Shown here in pieces: positions 1 to 12,479 of a DNA stretch of 64,000 bases (the stretch's first letter is position 1; every line of letters starts with the position of its first letter). The stretch lies in NCBI RefSeq assembly GCF_001577835.2, contig NC_029529.1:11667380-11731379 (forward strand), written 5' to 3'. The notes below the pieces were generated by a model that was not told where the DNA came from, did no database searches, and saw only the letters and a list, made by a program, of their open reading frames with translations. Source of the DNA: Coturnix japonica (lineage: Eukaryota > Chordata > Aves > Galliformes > Phasianidae). A program made the translations under genes and the position numbers.

Positions 1-58
1 TGGTCCCCTTCCCATCCCCTGAAGCACAGGCATGCACGGGGCCACAGCTTGTACTCAC

Positions 59-158
59 ATTCTGCATTCGGGAGTCAGTCTCCACGATGTTCTTCTCCAC
101 TTGGTCAGCATTTTTCTGCAGGCGCTCAATGAGCTCGGTCAGCTCTTTGCTGGAGATG
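59..158 (-). CDS. PPL: PPL coding exon 2
   Basis: The exon is 100 bases: one base completing a serine codon, then 33 codons ending in MQN. The acceptor is a long pyrimidine tract ending CCCCAG and the donor is GTGAGTAC, both read on the minus strand. The peptide is the conserved coiled N-terminal segment of periplakin. Confidence 0.95.
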
Positions 159-3100
159 CTGGGGAGAGAGAAGAGGGAGAGGAGCTCGTCACGCTGCAGG
201 TACCCGTGCAGAGAGGCCACATCCCAGGGGGCTCCTTTTGGCATGCCATAGCCCCACCACATGGCTGGGGGCCAGCTGAGCCCGCCAGGCCTTGCAGCTG
301 TGTGTGACTCACTGCTGCCTTTCTAACACTTTCCAAAACACGCAGCCGTGCTGCCAACATGGGGGTGGTGGCCGGGGCTTCACGATGGGAGTGATGCCAC
401 ACGTGGGCCCTGGGCTCAGGGCAGGAGTTCTGCTCACACCCTGCCTCCCTCTGGAGATACCAGCTCTGCAGGGAGGTTTGCACCATTTAGAGCAAATAAA
501 AGGCAATGGGATGGCACACGCTGCATCTGTGCCTGTGCACTCTGGCTCCTGCCAGGCAGGGATCCTCCTTCCCTTCTCTATGTGCTCAGGGTACAAGCCT
601 CTTTGCTGGCTGTTTGCAGGGCTGGCCGTCTGCTTTACTTCATATCAGTAAGGAATTGCATGGGGTCAGCCAGACGTTCCCAGCAGGGACAGCTGAGCTG
701 CAGCCAATGCTTCCATTAATGCCCAGAACACCCTGTGCCACAGCTCCTGCATCGCCATGGTTAGTTTAAACATCTCACCTCCTCTATTGTTTTGGCTGCA
801 CTGTGCTGATGGGATGTAAGCACCAACACCACCACGCTCCCACGTGCTTCATGCTCCCAAATACTTGAAGGGCCCAGAGCTGGTCCTGCCATGAGGGCTG
901 AACCTTGGCTCACTCTAATCCCAATCATTTACCCAGTGGAGATAACGAGCCTTAATGATCTCATCACGTGGAAGCAGAATTAATTGTTATACGGCGCGTG
1001 GAAAGGCTGATCCCCGTTAGAGCTGCTGCTCGGTGTGCCCTGTGTCTCCTACACAAGCTGTGGACCACAGTCCAGGTGGGAGCAGCGTTATATGGTGAGT
1101 TGCAGCATCATGGCTGCAATGGGGAAATCACAGCCATCCCCTACTGCGGATGCAGGCATCCACCTCAAGCCCTGCCCCATATACCTGCAGTAGATCCCAC
1201 TTCCCCAAGAGGTTCCAGCACAGCAGGGCAGGCTGTGCACTGAGGTTTCTTTATATAGGTGTTGTGTCATAAGCTGGGCATGGAGCAGGGTGATGGCTGT
1301 GTCCATCAGTGACCTGCAGGGCTGAGCATCCTGCTGCCCTGCCTGCCTGCCCCATGCTGGCAATGGGGCTGCGTGCTGCCCAGCCACATCCTGGGGTTGA
1401 ATCTATGGGGATCTGCAGCACGGATGGAAATGGCAGCCCAAAAGACAGAAGAAGTTTGGAGCTTGTTGAGTTTTGGTTTTGACTGTGATGTAGAAGCTTC
1501 CAGATTGTACAGGGGAAATAAAATTCAGCTTGGGATCCACAGTGATGCTGTATTTCAGATGGAGCCCAGATAGAGACGGCTTTGTTTGAAAAGGGGGGGA
1601 AAAGAAAAAGAACAAGAAAAAAATCCCTGGAAAACCAGGCTTTGTCATTGCTGAAGAACTCGAACATTTCCAAGGAGTTTTCTGATCACGAAGGAAAAAA
1701 TGATAATGTTCGTGACAAGCTGTGTTTGACAATGGCTCTGTTTCTGTTCTGCAGTGCAGGACGGGGCTGATTCCAGCACGAGGGGAGGGTTTGCTCTGGC
1801 TTTTCCCAGCTGGGGAGCAGGGAGGAGGCAGCTGCTCTGTGCTTGACCGGTTGTTGCTCAAAGCTTTGGAGCCGCTCTCTGCTCTTCAGGGAGAGGAGAT
1901 GCTTTTGCCCTGGCTCACCGTGCTTGGGAGAGCTCCAGCTTTGCTGAGAGCTGGCAGCAGCCTCTCGGGCGTTCCCCAGAAGAGCCCCAAGATGCTGCAG
2001 GGCATGTGAGCATCCACAGCAGGAGGGTCCCCCCTCTTCCCAGCATCTCAGAACAACACGGTGATGCTCAAGAGATGGTGTCAAAGGGAACTGAGTTCCA
2101 AACCAACCTTCTGCCTGGACCTCCCCAGCCCAGCAGCACCTCCAGCCTGGCAGACCCCCACACTGTGCCCTGAGCAAGGGCTGTGCACCAGCTCAGCTCT
2201 CTGACTGGTGCCAGAATTTGAACCTTGCAACGATGTGACCCCTCTGTTTCCTTCTCTCTTCCTATCAGCCCGTGTCTTTGCTGATAACACTCCTTGCAGT
2301 AAACGCCCCAGTGTGTGTGTGTGGGATGAGGGCAGGACTGCAGCGGTGCACAGTCCCTGGGACCTCTCCAAATGTTCTCCTTTTCAAACGAGGAGGAGAT
2401 TTCACCCACACCCCTAAAACAAGGGAGTGCTCACACAGAGCAGAGCACAACCCCTGTGAACAGGACCTGTAGATCAGGTGCCATTCTGCATCCCTGCTCT
2501 CTTAGGAAGCTGCAACCACCCTGTGCACAGCAGTGTCTCTGTGCCATACAACAGCACTGCTGGTGTGGGATGGGGGCAGAGCAGAGGGCTACATCCAGCA
2601 TACCTTCCATTTGGGGGAGGCCAAACTCTGGCTCCAAAGTCTCAGCACACATTGGGACGTAGCTGGCCAGCAGGCTGTCATGCTCAGCCCGCCTTGTTTC
2701 AGTGCTGTTTATCTTCCCCTGTATTAATGGTGATATGTTATTGTAATGTGCATGGAAATTAAAGTGAAAATAGGGCAGGCGATGGCGAGGCTCGCTGCGC
2801 TATAAATACAGAGCAGGGCCCTGACTCACCGGTTGTCTATTCAGTCCTGCTGACTCCAGCCCTGCAAAACAGCCTCTGGAAATGGGTACCAGCCCCACAA
2901 CCAGGTCCCCCCCACCCCTGAGCCTTAAGTTCCAGTCCCAGAGGCCGGGCCAGGCAGGTGCTGCGTGGTGGGGAGAAACCCACCTCCTGCTTTTGGGATA
3001 TGGGAAAGGGAATGGGGGAGGATCTGAGATGTTCCCCTATATGATATGGCTGCTCTGCCTTCCTGGGATGTGGGACCTCTGGCACCACTGTGTGGTTGGC

Positions 3101-5069
3101 ACTGGGCTCTTCTTAAAAATAAACCGAATAAGATAAACACACTCATGCTGCACCCCCAGCAATGCCTCTCCTGGCACACCCAGCCCTGGCAGCTGGGCTG
3201 GAGCTTTCTCAAGGCTCCCACGGCCCATGTGCCCTTATCCCTACTCTCTTTTAGGAGGAATGGAGAGGGAATAGGGACATCCTACAACATAGACCCCATA
3301 CAATTGTGCACCAGGAAGGCAAAGACATGGAGCACTGCCTGCCAATGGAAATGCCAGAGGAAGGGTGCTCAGAGCTGGCTGGCAGGGATGTTCTCCAGGG
3401 GCAACGGGTGCTGCTAAGGCTGGTACATCAAGGTCCCACCATGCCATGTGCACCCCAAATCCTCTTCAGGATTTAACACAGGGACAGGGGGAGCAGCTCC
3501 TGGCCGGGCTGTGACCCACTGCAGGACATGACCTGCTGCTCCATAGGCAGCCTGGGCAGCGATCTCCTCCCTCCACAACACTCCTGGGCACAGCTCCAGC
3601 ACAACCTCGAGCTCGCCAAACCATGACTGGGTTGGTGCCATGCCACCGAGCTGCTGCCAAGCCTCGGTCACCGCGGCACCCTGGCACTGAGCACCTTCAA
3701 CACGGCATCGCCGCCTCCCCAAAGTGCTCCACAAAGGCTGGAGGAGCCCCCACCGTGTTGAGACCCCAATTCCTGCTTACAACCTGGTGCTGGGCTGATG
3801 TTAGCAGTGCTGCTCAGTCCCTCCTGTGCTGGCTGGGAGCCTGGCACTGCCCAGAGCGCAGGACGGGGCGGCTGCCTGCTGTCTCCCTCTGCCTTCTCCT
3901 ATGAGTGGTTCGACCGGTCGGACGCCGGCGTCCCCATCCTGATGGCAGGGAAGTTTCCCCACAGTGGGAGTGTTCCCTGTGTTTGCAGCTGTTTGTAAAC
4001 TCACACGCAGGAATGAACAAATTGGGGCTAATGGGCACAGCCCCCTCTTGGCTGTGTCTAAAGCAGGAGGGGTGGGGGGCGAGGGGGAAGAGGGGGGTGC
4101 AGCACCGCGGTCCTGGCACAAACCAGCCTAAAAATAAGCCTGGTTTGCAGCCTCCCGAGTACCATGGCCCCACAGCAGGGTGTTGGCACCTTCCTTCAGC
4201 AACGGGACCACTGGGAATGGGGCTGGTGGGGGGCTCAGGGCCATCCCATCTTCTCTTGCCAGCCCTCCTGAAGGCAAGGGGTGTCTGACCCCAAAAAGGG
4301 GGAGCCCAGCAGCACCTGAGCCCGGGCTGAGGCAGCAGCATCCCCTCCTGCGGGCTCCTCCTTAACGCAGAGACCAACAAGGAAGAAACCTAAACCTCTC
4401 CCAGCACTGAGCACGTTGGGGATGCAACCCCTCAGCCCACAGCACGCAGCACTGAGCGCGGCCGTACCTCCTGGGAGGGTGATTCCCCATTGATTTCCAT
4501 TTTAACTGCGTCTGTCTGACAGGCAGCTTGACTGCTGCTCTTGTTTTACAAGCAAGACAACTGAAGCACTCTGTCGCACCGATAAAGTTGAGGAAAAATA
4601 AAACAACGAAAAGAGAGAGAATAGAAGGAATCATCGATCCTTAGAAAGCACTAACAAAGGTTGATGACTTTCTGCCCCAAACTTCTGCTCTGGGATCTCA
4701 CCTGGCACTCACAGGGACAGTGAAGGCACCTGCCCGGTCCCGTCTGAGCAATGAGTGCCATGCCATGCCCTGGGGATGGCACCGGGGGCTGCTCTCACCT
4801 GGGGGTGCCTGAACTTTGGGACACCGAGGGAATCTGGCAGTGTCCGCACACAGAGGCACCCCAACGTGGGGGTGCTTATGCCATGGGGTTGCCCACATCC
4901 TGGGGTGCTCGGGGCGGCCCCACAAGCTGCAGCACCGGCTGGGACCCCCGGCAGAATCCACCCGGGTCTGGGCGCTGAGCTCTCGGTACCGCAGCGGTAG
5001 CACTCACCTCTTCTTCTGCGCCGACGGGCTGTATTTCCCCTTGTTGCGCTTCCTGAAGAGCGAGTGCAT
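59..5069 (-). CDS. PPL: Periplakin (PPL), coding exons 1-2, 5' end of gene
   Basis: Periplakin is a plakin-family linker that ties intermediate filaments to desmosomes and the cornified envelope of stratified epithelia. Two coding exons are visible on the minus strand: 5008-5069 (start codon at 5067-5069) and 59-158. Spliced, they give 53 codons beginning MHSLFRKRNKGKYSPSAQKK and continuing SISSKELTELIERLQKNADQ. From memory, human PPL begins MNSLFRKRNKGKYSP and continues SISNKELSELIEQLQKNADQ, so the match is near residue-for-residue. The exon 1 donor and exon 2 acceptor are canonical, and the joined codon is serine. The gene runs off the left edge; the spectrin repeats, coiled coil and linker repeat are not in the window. 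It is divergent from the STXBP4-like gene to its right. Identity is very secure; envoplakin (EVPL) is the closest alternative and its N-terminus differs. Confidence 0.96.
159..5007 (-). other. PPL: PPL intron 1
   Basis: This is a GC-rich intron of about 4.85 kb with no exon-like segment matching a known plakin. I saw no CR1 copy and no RNA gene in it. Short reading frames here are chance openings in GC-rich DNA. Confidence 0.75.
5008..5069 (-). CDS. PPL: PPL coding exon 1
   Basis: The exon encodes 20 codons plus two bases. The donor on the minus strand reads GTGAGTG (complement at 5001-5007). The start is chosen because it matches the known periplakin N-terminus and sits in a CpG island. Confidence 0.95.
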
Positions 5070-5330
5070 CGCGTCCCCGGCCGCCGCCCGCTCTTCTCCT
5101 GCTCTTCCCCCGCTGCCGCCGGGATCCCTCTGAGCCGGGAACGGCGACGGCGGGGCCGGGCCCAGGGAGGGAGGCGGGGACGGGGCTGCGGCTGCCTCTG
5201 CCCTCCCGGGGAGCGGGGCCGGGGCTGGGAGGAGAAGGGAGGAGCCCGGAGGGGGATCCCCGCTGCTCCTGTGCTGCTGAGAGGACGGGAGGGGGGAATC
5301 CGGGGTGAGGGGAGGGGGATCGCAGCCCAC
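5030..5330 (-). promoter_or_regulatory. PPL: CpG-rich PPL promoter and 5' UTR
   Basis: A dense run of CpG dinucleotides and GC boxes covers the start codon and the sequence just upstream of it on the minus strand, roughly 5030-5330. No TATA box is evident. This is the usual form of a vertebrate CpG-island promoter. The transcription start cannot be fixed from sequence alone. Confidence 0.7.
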
Positions 5331-5439
5331 TGTGTGCACAAGGGGGGGCACCTCCCGTAGACCCGTCCGTGGCTGCGAGCACCTCCAGGGATGGGCACAC
5401 ACAGCTCTGGGCAGCACATTGCAGGGCCTCACCGCCCAC

Positions 5440-5560
5440 TGGGGGTCAAGAATTTCCTCCTCACATCCAACTTAAACATCCCGTCTTTTAGTTTAAAACC
5501 GTTCACCCTTGTCCTACCATTGCACCCCCTGGAGTCTCTTCCCATTTTACTGTGCCTTTA
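5440..5560 (-). mobile_element. CR1 LINE 3'-end fragment
   Basis: The stretch from about 5450 resembles the antisense of the CR1 3' region (TTTAGTTTAAAACCGTTCAC, then a CCTTGTCCTACCATTGCA-like run). It is short and 5' truncated, as most avian CR1 copies are. Confidence 0.7.
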
Positions 5561-5689
5561 GACTGCTGCACCCCCTGCCCCTCCCCAGCTCCCCGGACCC
5601 CAGCCTCCCCAAGGCTCAGTGCCTGCAGCTCAGCCATTCCTATAGCAGAGATTGTCCCCCTCTGCTCCACCATCGGGAGCTCCCACCTG

Positions 5690-6178
5690 CAGCGCTGCAT
5701 CCAGGCCTGGGGCCCAGCAGAGGAAGGGTGGGACCAGGGGCCAGTGGAGGGCACATGGATGCTCAGAAGTTGGAACATTTCTGCTATGGAGACAGTCTGA
5801 GGGAGCTGGGGGTGTAAAGCCTGGAGAAGAGAGGGTTCTGGGGAGACCTCACTGCAGCCATTCAGTTCTTAAACGAGATTATAAACTGGAAGGGAACAGC
5901 TTTTTACATGGTCTCATATTGACAGGACAAGGAGGAATGGCTTTAAGCTAAAAGAGGGGAAATTTAGGTCAGATGTTAGGGGGAAAATCTTCACCCAGAG
6001 ATCAGTGAGGTGCTGGCATTGCTGGTCAGAGCTGGGGTTGCCCATCCCTGGAGGTGCCCATGGCTATGAATGGGGTCCTGGGCAGCTGGTTTGATGTCTG
6101 CTCTATGGGTCAGTCAGTAACCCTGCCCACTGCAGAGGGTTGGAACTGGGTCATCTCTGAGATTCCTTCCAACCTGTG
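5690..6178 (+). mobile_element. CR1 LINE 3' end, sense
   Basis: Recognisable CR1 landmarks occur in order: GGGGCCCAGCAGAGGAAGG, CCTGGAGAAGAGAGGGTTCT, a TTTTTACATGGTCT motif, AAAAGAGGGGAAATTTAGGT, and a CATCCCTGGAGGTG-like tail ending near TTCCTTCCAACC. The copy is diverged from the consensus I remember and carries no intact coding region. Confidence 0.85.
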
Positions 6179-6359
6179 CCAGTGTGCAATTCTTTGTCCC
6201 TTGTGGCCTCCTCCAACCCTGCTCCAACTGCTCCATGTTCCTGTGCTGCACACAGTGCTGCAGATGGGGGCTCAGGGAGTGGAGCAGAGGGGACCATCCC
6301 CTCCCTGCCCTGCTGGCCACACTCCTTTGGGTGGCCCAGGTCACTACACTGCCTGTTTA

Positions 6360-6560
6360 TACCTCCAACCAAGTCCTTCTGCAAAGGGCTTCTCATCACC
6401 TGGTTTGTATGGGTTGTCCAACCCAAGTGCTCCCTTGCACCTGGCCACGTTGAACCCTATGAAGTTCCTACATGCTCAGCACTCCACTCCATCCAAGTCC
6501 CTCTGGAAACATCCCTTCCCTCCTGCTTATGACTGTACCCTGGTGGGGTACTGACTGGGA
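6360..6560 (-). mobile_element. CR1 LINE internal fragment
   Basis: The run around 6438-6515 (GGCCACGTTGAACCCTATGA, then CCATCCAAGTCCCTCTGGA and CATCCCTTCCCTCC) matches the antisense of the CR1 segment upstream of its 3' UTR. The copy is old and its edges are uncertain. Confidence 0.65.
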
Positions 6561-8760
6561 AGTCCCCAAAGAGCTGCAACCCAGGCAGAGCAGGGAGCAG
6601 CCAAAACGCCCCTGCTTCCCTCTCCACTGCAAAGCACCACCATGTGCTGCTGTATTTAGGGATGCTGACCCCAGGGTGCCCACTGGCCTTGGGCACGTCC
6701 TTCCCCTATTGCCACCAGGCTGTGCCCACACAGCAGGCAGGAAGGCAGCGGGACGTCTGCCCCCAGCCCTCCGTCACCTAAGAGGTTTTGCTCACCCACC
6801 CGCCAGCGCACAGCAGTCAGCAATTAGGAGCAGCTCTGGCATTTTGATCCTGGGATTTTGTGCCCATATGGGATTAAAGGCCTGAATACGTGATTGTAGC
6901 CTCCCCACCAGCCCCAAATCCTCTGCTGATTTTCTTTCTGGGGGCACGTCAGTGCATGGCTGTGACCTATTGATCCTGATCCCCCGCTTGCGTTGCACTG
7001 CTCCGTGGGGCCACTCGCTCCCCGCAGCGGGGACAGCTCACAGCCTCCATCCGTCCTCCGGAGCACAACTGGACCCAGGTGGGACCCACATCACCCAGCT
7101 GGGCTGCAGGTGCCATTGGAGGCAGCACAAGGCAAGTGTATGTGTGTGGGGATGGGGCGTAATGGGGGGGCAGGCAGGTAATACCCGAAACCATGGGATG
7201 TGGGCTTTGTTGGGCTGCAGGGCCTTGTGATGAGAGTGTGGGATCCCTGCATAGCGGGGACACTGCTGGCTGAGTGTGGGTGACAGTGCTGTGTCCTGCC
7301 TCCTCCCCAGTACTCACCAGGTTCTGCCAGTGCCCTACAGCTCATCCAAAGGCTTGGGCCACCTCTGTGCCTGCTCCCATATCCACTATCCCCTGCCCTG
7401 CTCCATTCCAAGTTGGAGGGGGGTGTGAGGGGGGGAGAGGAGAGCAAGACCTAATTGAGTTCCTTGTGTGTAACCACGTGAAGCTCTGCATGCCTCTGTT
7501 TGCTCTAAGAGCTCTCGTGCTTTCATACTCCTGCTATCTCACAGCAGCGCATTCCTGGGCACACAGGGAGTGGACTCTCCCAGCTCTGCCAGCCGCAAAC
7601 CCCTCTAAGCTCAGCACAGTGAGGGGTTTCCAAGCAGCTGCTTTTGCCCACTGGAGGGTTTTTACATGGCAGCTCCTTGCAGTTCCGCAGCCTTAATCCT
7701 CCTGATCTCCCCACATCTCTCCCGTGGCTCATTTTGGTGCGTGGATGCCTTTGAAATCCATAAAATTGCAGCTGCTCACTGAAATGTGGAGCGGTGAGAC
7801 ACCCCACTAAAGTGGGGAACTGTGGTTTGTGCCGACTGCCCGGGAGTTCTGCCTGTATGTTGCTTGGGATCAGAGGAGCTGCACAAAGCTCAGCTTTGGG
7901 TTACACTGTGCCATGGGGACAGGCTCCCAGCCCCATTCTGTGCCCACACTGCTGAGCTGCACATGAGAGCTGTGCTCTGGGGGTGTCAGCAGCCTTAGCA
8001 CTCAGTTTTTGGTCCCTCGCACCAAGTTCTGCCCATGGGAATGCATGGAGTGTAATCCCTCAGGCCTGGAATGCCCCTGTGCCCACTGATTGCAGGGTCC
8101 AGCTTGCCTCCAAGCTGTGCTGGATGCAGCACGGGATGCCCACATTGAGGTTTCCTCCCTCCAAGCTGCATTCACTCATCAAAACAAGGGCTTTTATTTT
8201 TCACATGATCCCTTCTGCAGCTTTGCCCATGCAGTGACTCCCACTGCCTGCCCAGCTCAGCAGCAGGTGGGGATAGGGGATCCATGCCAGTGCTCAGGTG
8301 CTGCTCTGTTCCTATGGGTCAAAATCCCAGCACTGTGAAGCTCATTCTGGGGTTGGGGCTCTGTCCCCTGTGGTGCTGGAGCACCCATGGGGCCCCTCCA
8401 TGTAGGAAGCACTCGGTTGGAGGCAGCGATGTGGCAATATTGACTTAACCGGGGTGAGCAGCTCTTGAGCCACCGCTGCGGGAGGGGAGCGGGAGCGGAG
8501 CACGTTTTATGCAACGCGATTGCATTTTCTTGGCAAGCCCTTCTCCGGAGCTGCTCCCACGCCCAGCCGAGCCCTCACTGCTCCACCCTGCACCGTGCCC
8601 AGCACAGGCAGCCCAGGGTGTGGGGTGGGTGCTTGCCCCCCAGAATGGGGCTTGGTGGGGACATAGGGGGCTTCTGGGTGCTGCTGTCTGGTCCCCTGCT
8701 GGCACTTTAGTGCCACCGAGGCCCACTGCATCCCACTATGTGCCAAGGCATCCCACTGCA
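6561..8760. other. Intergenic DNA, no gene seen
   Basis: This GC-rich stretch between PPL and the STXBP4-like gene contains no exon with recognisable protein similarity. I saw no repeat that I could name. Confidence 0.55.
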
Positions 8761-8850
8761 TCCCATCCCTTCAGTCTCATCCCACCCCATCCCATCCCAC
8801 CTCATCCTACCCCACCCCATCCCACTCAATTTCAACACATCCCACCTCAC
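8745..8850. repeat. (CATCC)n pentamer simple repeat
   Basis: Imperfect CATCC and CCCATCCCAC units run through this interval. It is a simple-sequence tract with no further structure. Confidence 0.8.
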
Positions 8851-9470
8851 TTTCCCTCTCAACCACATCCTGGGTTAATTCAGGAAGGTTTTGGGTCTCA
8901 GTGGTTCATGTCAGTAGGGAAACATTGTGGCAGTGCTTTTCTCCATGCACCTTCTGGATAAGCACAGCTCCAGCACATCCCTTGGGCATTCCAGGGACCC
9001 ACTCCCCCCATGGAGATGCTCAGCCCCCAGTGTTTCCCCATGCAGAGCTTGCTCTGAGGCTGAAGGGTTTCTCTCTGAGTGTGGGCCAGAACATTTGGAA
9101 GTATCTTCCAAAAGCTGAGACACGCAGTGAAACAAAACAAACAAATCAGTTCAGCCCAAAGCTCACTGATTTTCAGGGTGGAAATATTGACAGCTGTGCT
9201 CGGAGCCACTCGTGTCCGTTTGGGGCTGCAGGGAGTTTCCATGCAGGGTTGTAGGGCACGGGGACATCTCAGCAGTGCTGCTTCCTCCTGCAGCCCCCAC
9301 CCGGGCAGGAATGCAGCCCAGCCCGTTCCAAGCTGGCCCCGAAACCTCAGCCCCATTGGAGGTGGCTTTTGCTCTGGAATCACCCCATGGTCCATCTGCC
9401 CCATCTGCAATGGGGCTCAAGGATGTAGTGCTGGAGAAATGAATGCAGGGATTTGTCCACCTGCAAGAAG

Positions 9471-9512
9471 CAAAGGAAACACAGCAAAGGAAACACAGCA
9501 AAGGGAACACAG
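9471..9512. repeat. Three tandem copies of a 14-bp unit
   Basis: The unit CAAAGGAAACACAG occurs three times in a row. The third copy differs by one base. Confidence 0.9.
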
Positions 9513-11750
9513 CAAGTGAGCTGCTCCAGAGCCAAGTCATGCTCCTGTTCCAGCAGCGTGGGGATTTGGGGGGGTGGGAAGTGGCCTTTCTGCTGCTTGG
9601 TTTGAGTCAAAGTGTCACTACGAGTGTTAAATATTGAACAAACATGGATCAAAAGTGAGCACTATCAGCCAAGAAATACAAAGCAGCGTGTGTGGCTGCA
9701 GCTCTGACTCATTTGGCTTGGAAATGAAGCAGGGAGTAAATTAAATTCAGCTCTTCCTCACCATCTCAGTACGGAGCAGGGGATACATGTTGACACATGG
9801 GATGGTGGCAATTACAATGACAGGCACTGAACGACCACTGAGGAGGGCTCAGGGACATCCATGCTGTGCTTGGCATGGGGAGATCAGGGGGCTGGTGAGT
9901 CCTGGTCCCTGCAGGTGGATGGTGGTGTCCCCTCTGCATGGGGCCACAGCCCTGGACCTGGGACTGAAAGCTCAGGAGATGCTGAAAGGTCACACAGCTC
10001 CCGACCCGTGATGTAAAGGCAGTGAATTTCCGGGGTGTCATGTTTGCATCTGCATAAATATGTGCACGGGGTGCACCCAGAGCAGCTGCCTCCGATGGGC
10101 GAGGGAGATAATGTGCAGCTTCCGCCACTGAGGACAGGGCAGGGCAGGCAGCACCCTGCAGCTCCCCAGCACCGTATGGGGGTCTGTGCATGGAATGCAC
10201 CCTGGGGCACCCCCTGGGCTCTCTGTGAGGATGGAGGTGGAAGTGCTGCCCAAAGACACCGGTTGCCTTATGATCCAGAGCAGAATCTCGCTGCCCTCGA
10301 AGTCCCCACTCAGTGTCACCCGTCCCAGGGTGGTGACAACACCCTTAGCAATCCCAGTGGGTGAGTAGGGGAGAGCAGCCCAGCCCCGAGCAGCCACAGC
10401 ACCCCAACACTATGAGTGCTGTCAGTAAACCCTGCTGCCATCGCCCATCCCAGCTGTAGGAACCTGTCCTGGGGAGCACACCCAGCACTGCCCGGCCCCG
10501 AATTGCACCAGCCCTGGGAGTGGCTGCTGGGGAGGTTGGGGACCTTGAGGTGCCCTGGTGGTGGCGTGGGTGTCCCATGGCTGGAGGGTGCCCGATGCCC
10601 CCTGTGCTGCTCTGTCAGCTTGGTGCCCATCTGCATGCCCTCTGCATGCTGTGCTAGGTTCAGATCAAAGCCCAGCGTGGCTGTATGGCAGCACAGGGAC
10701 TGTCCCCAGGATGTCCCTGCCAGCCCCAGGGGATCGTACCCAGCATGTCCCTGCTGGCACAGCTGGAGACGCTTTGCAGAGAGATGGGCAGACTGGAAAA
10801 TCCCAGAGCTGCCATGTTGGCTTTGGCAGTGAGCAGCCAGAAGAGAATAATTTACATTTCTTGGGGATTTTTGTTCACCAAAGCCTTCTTCTTCTACCCT
10901 CTGCCTGTCACACCTGGGGAGCAGAGGGAGAGGGACAGCACAGCCAGCACCAGAGGACACCATGTCACTTTGGGGATACAGCACCAGTGCCAGCTGTGAT
11001 GCCTCTCACCCAGAATCTTTGGAGCCACTTTGTCCATGGGTGTAAAGCTGAGCACCCCACAGATATCCAGGCCATGGGGATGCACAGTGACAGAACTCCC
11101 GTGGTGACAGCTGTGAGGGCAGAGGTTGTGCCTCTCCAGGACACTGTCACCGAGCCAGGAGCTGTCAGGCAGAAGGTTTTTGGCTCAGGCACATCCTGCA
11201 CAGTCACTGCAAAGCAATGCTGAGCGTGCCAAGCCTTTAATTCTCAGTCTTCTTCTGGGGCTGCCTCGATAGTGCCCGAGAGCAGCGCCCGTGGGCTGTC
11301 CCTGGGGGTGTGGGTGCATCCACGAGACCGACTGATGCGTTTCCCAACTATAGGACTCACCCTGATCCCCAGCCCTGGGCCGTGCCTTCCCTGCTGCAGG
11401 GAGACAAGTCGGATTCCTGCACACTTACCAGGCTCAGCTGGGGGGGGGGGAACCACGCAACAGTTGTGCCCCAAATAATGTAGATGTGTTTACTTTTGTT
11501 TTTTGGCAGTGGCTGGGAAGGAGGTGATGGGTGCACGCGTCTGCAGCCCGGCCCTACTGCAGCTCGGCAACGCCTACAATCGGCTTTAAATAGTTCGATG
11601 TGCTGAGCACCGTGTGAAAGCCCGTGTGCTGGCTGAGTAATTATAATTGTGAGCAGCCAGGTGTGCTGTGAGGGGGGAACTGAGCTCTGGGATGTGCTGC
11701 TGGGGACCCTGGCTCCCCACCTTGCACTCCTGCTGCACACAGAGTGGTCA
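9513..11750. other. Intergenic DNA, no gene seen
   Basis: No exon, named repeat or RNA gene could be supported here. A run of 11 G lies near 11440-11450. Confidence 0.5.
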
Positions 11751-11754
11751 GTGG

Positions 11755-12470
11755 GCTGTGCCATGCTGTGCCAAGCAATGCCACGCCACACCAAGCCATG
11801 CCAAATCGTGACATGCTATGCCAAACCATGCCAAAGCATTCCATGTCATCTCAGACTATGCCATGTCATGCCAAATCATGCCATGCCATGCCAAACCATG
11901 GCACACCATGCCATACTGTGCTATGCTATGCTATGCTGTGCCATGCCCTGTTGGTTCATGCTGTGCCATGCTATGCTGGTCCACGCAGTACAACACAATG
12001 CTGTGCCATGCCTTACTGTACCATGCCATGCTGTTCTCATGCCATGCTGTGCCATGCTGTGCCATGTTGGTCCATGCTGTGCTGTACCATGCTGTGCCAT
12101 GCCATTCTGTGCCATGCCATGTTGGTCCATGCTGTGCCATGCCATTCTGTGCCATGCCATGTTGGTCCATGCTGTGCCATGCCATTCTGTGCCATGCCAT
12201 GTTGGTCCATGCTGTGCCATGCCATTCTGTGCCATGCCATGTTGGTCCATGCTGTGCCATGCCATTCTGTGCCATGCCATGTTGGTCCATGCTGTGCCAT
12301 GCCATTCTGTGCCATGCCATGTTGGTCCATGCCGTGCCATTGCAAGCAGCTCTCATGCCACACTGTGCCAAGCTGTTCTGTGCTCCATGATTTCATGCCC
12401 TGCTGTACCACACTGTTTCTTTATGCCCTGCCCTGCTGTGCCACGCATGCTACTTCATGCCACGCCGTGC
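11755..12470. repeat. Minisatellite built from CCATG/CATGC-like words
   Basis: The whole interval is made of short words such as TGCCATGC, GTGCCATG and GTTGGTCCATG. The left part (11755-12065) is degenerate. A longer variant unit lies at about 12066-12120. Positions 12121-12320 are five identical 40-bp units, followed by a partial unit. The word set happens to lack stop codons on both strands, so long openings appear in several frames; these are not genes. Confidence 0.93.
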
Positions 12471-12479
12471 GGTACCACT

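Noticed and set aside
10186-11220. Openings with mildly protein-like peptides between 10.2 and 11.2 kb
   Set aside because: No domain or family could be recognised, splice sites do not connect the pieces, and overlapping openings of similar length exist in other frames.
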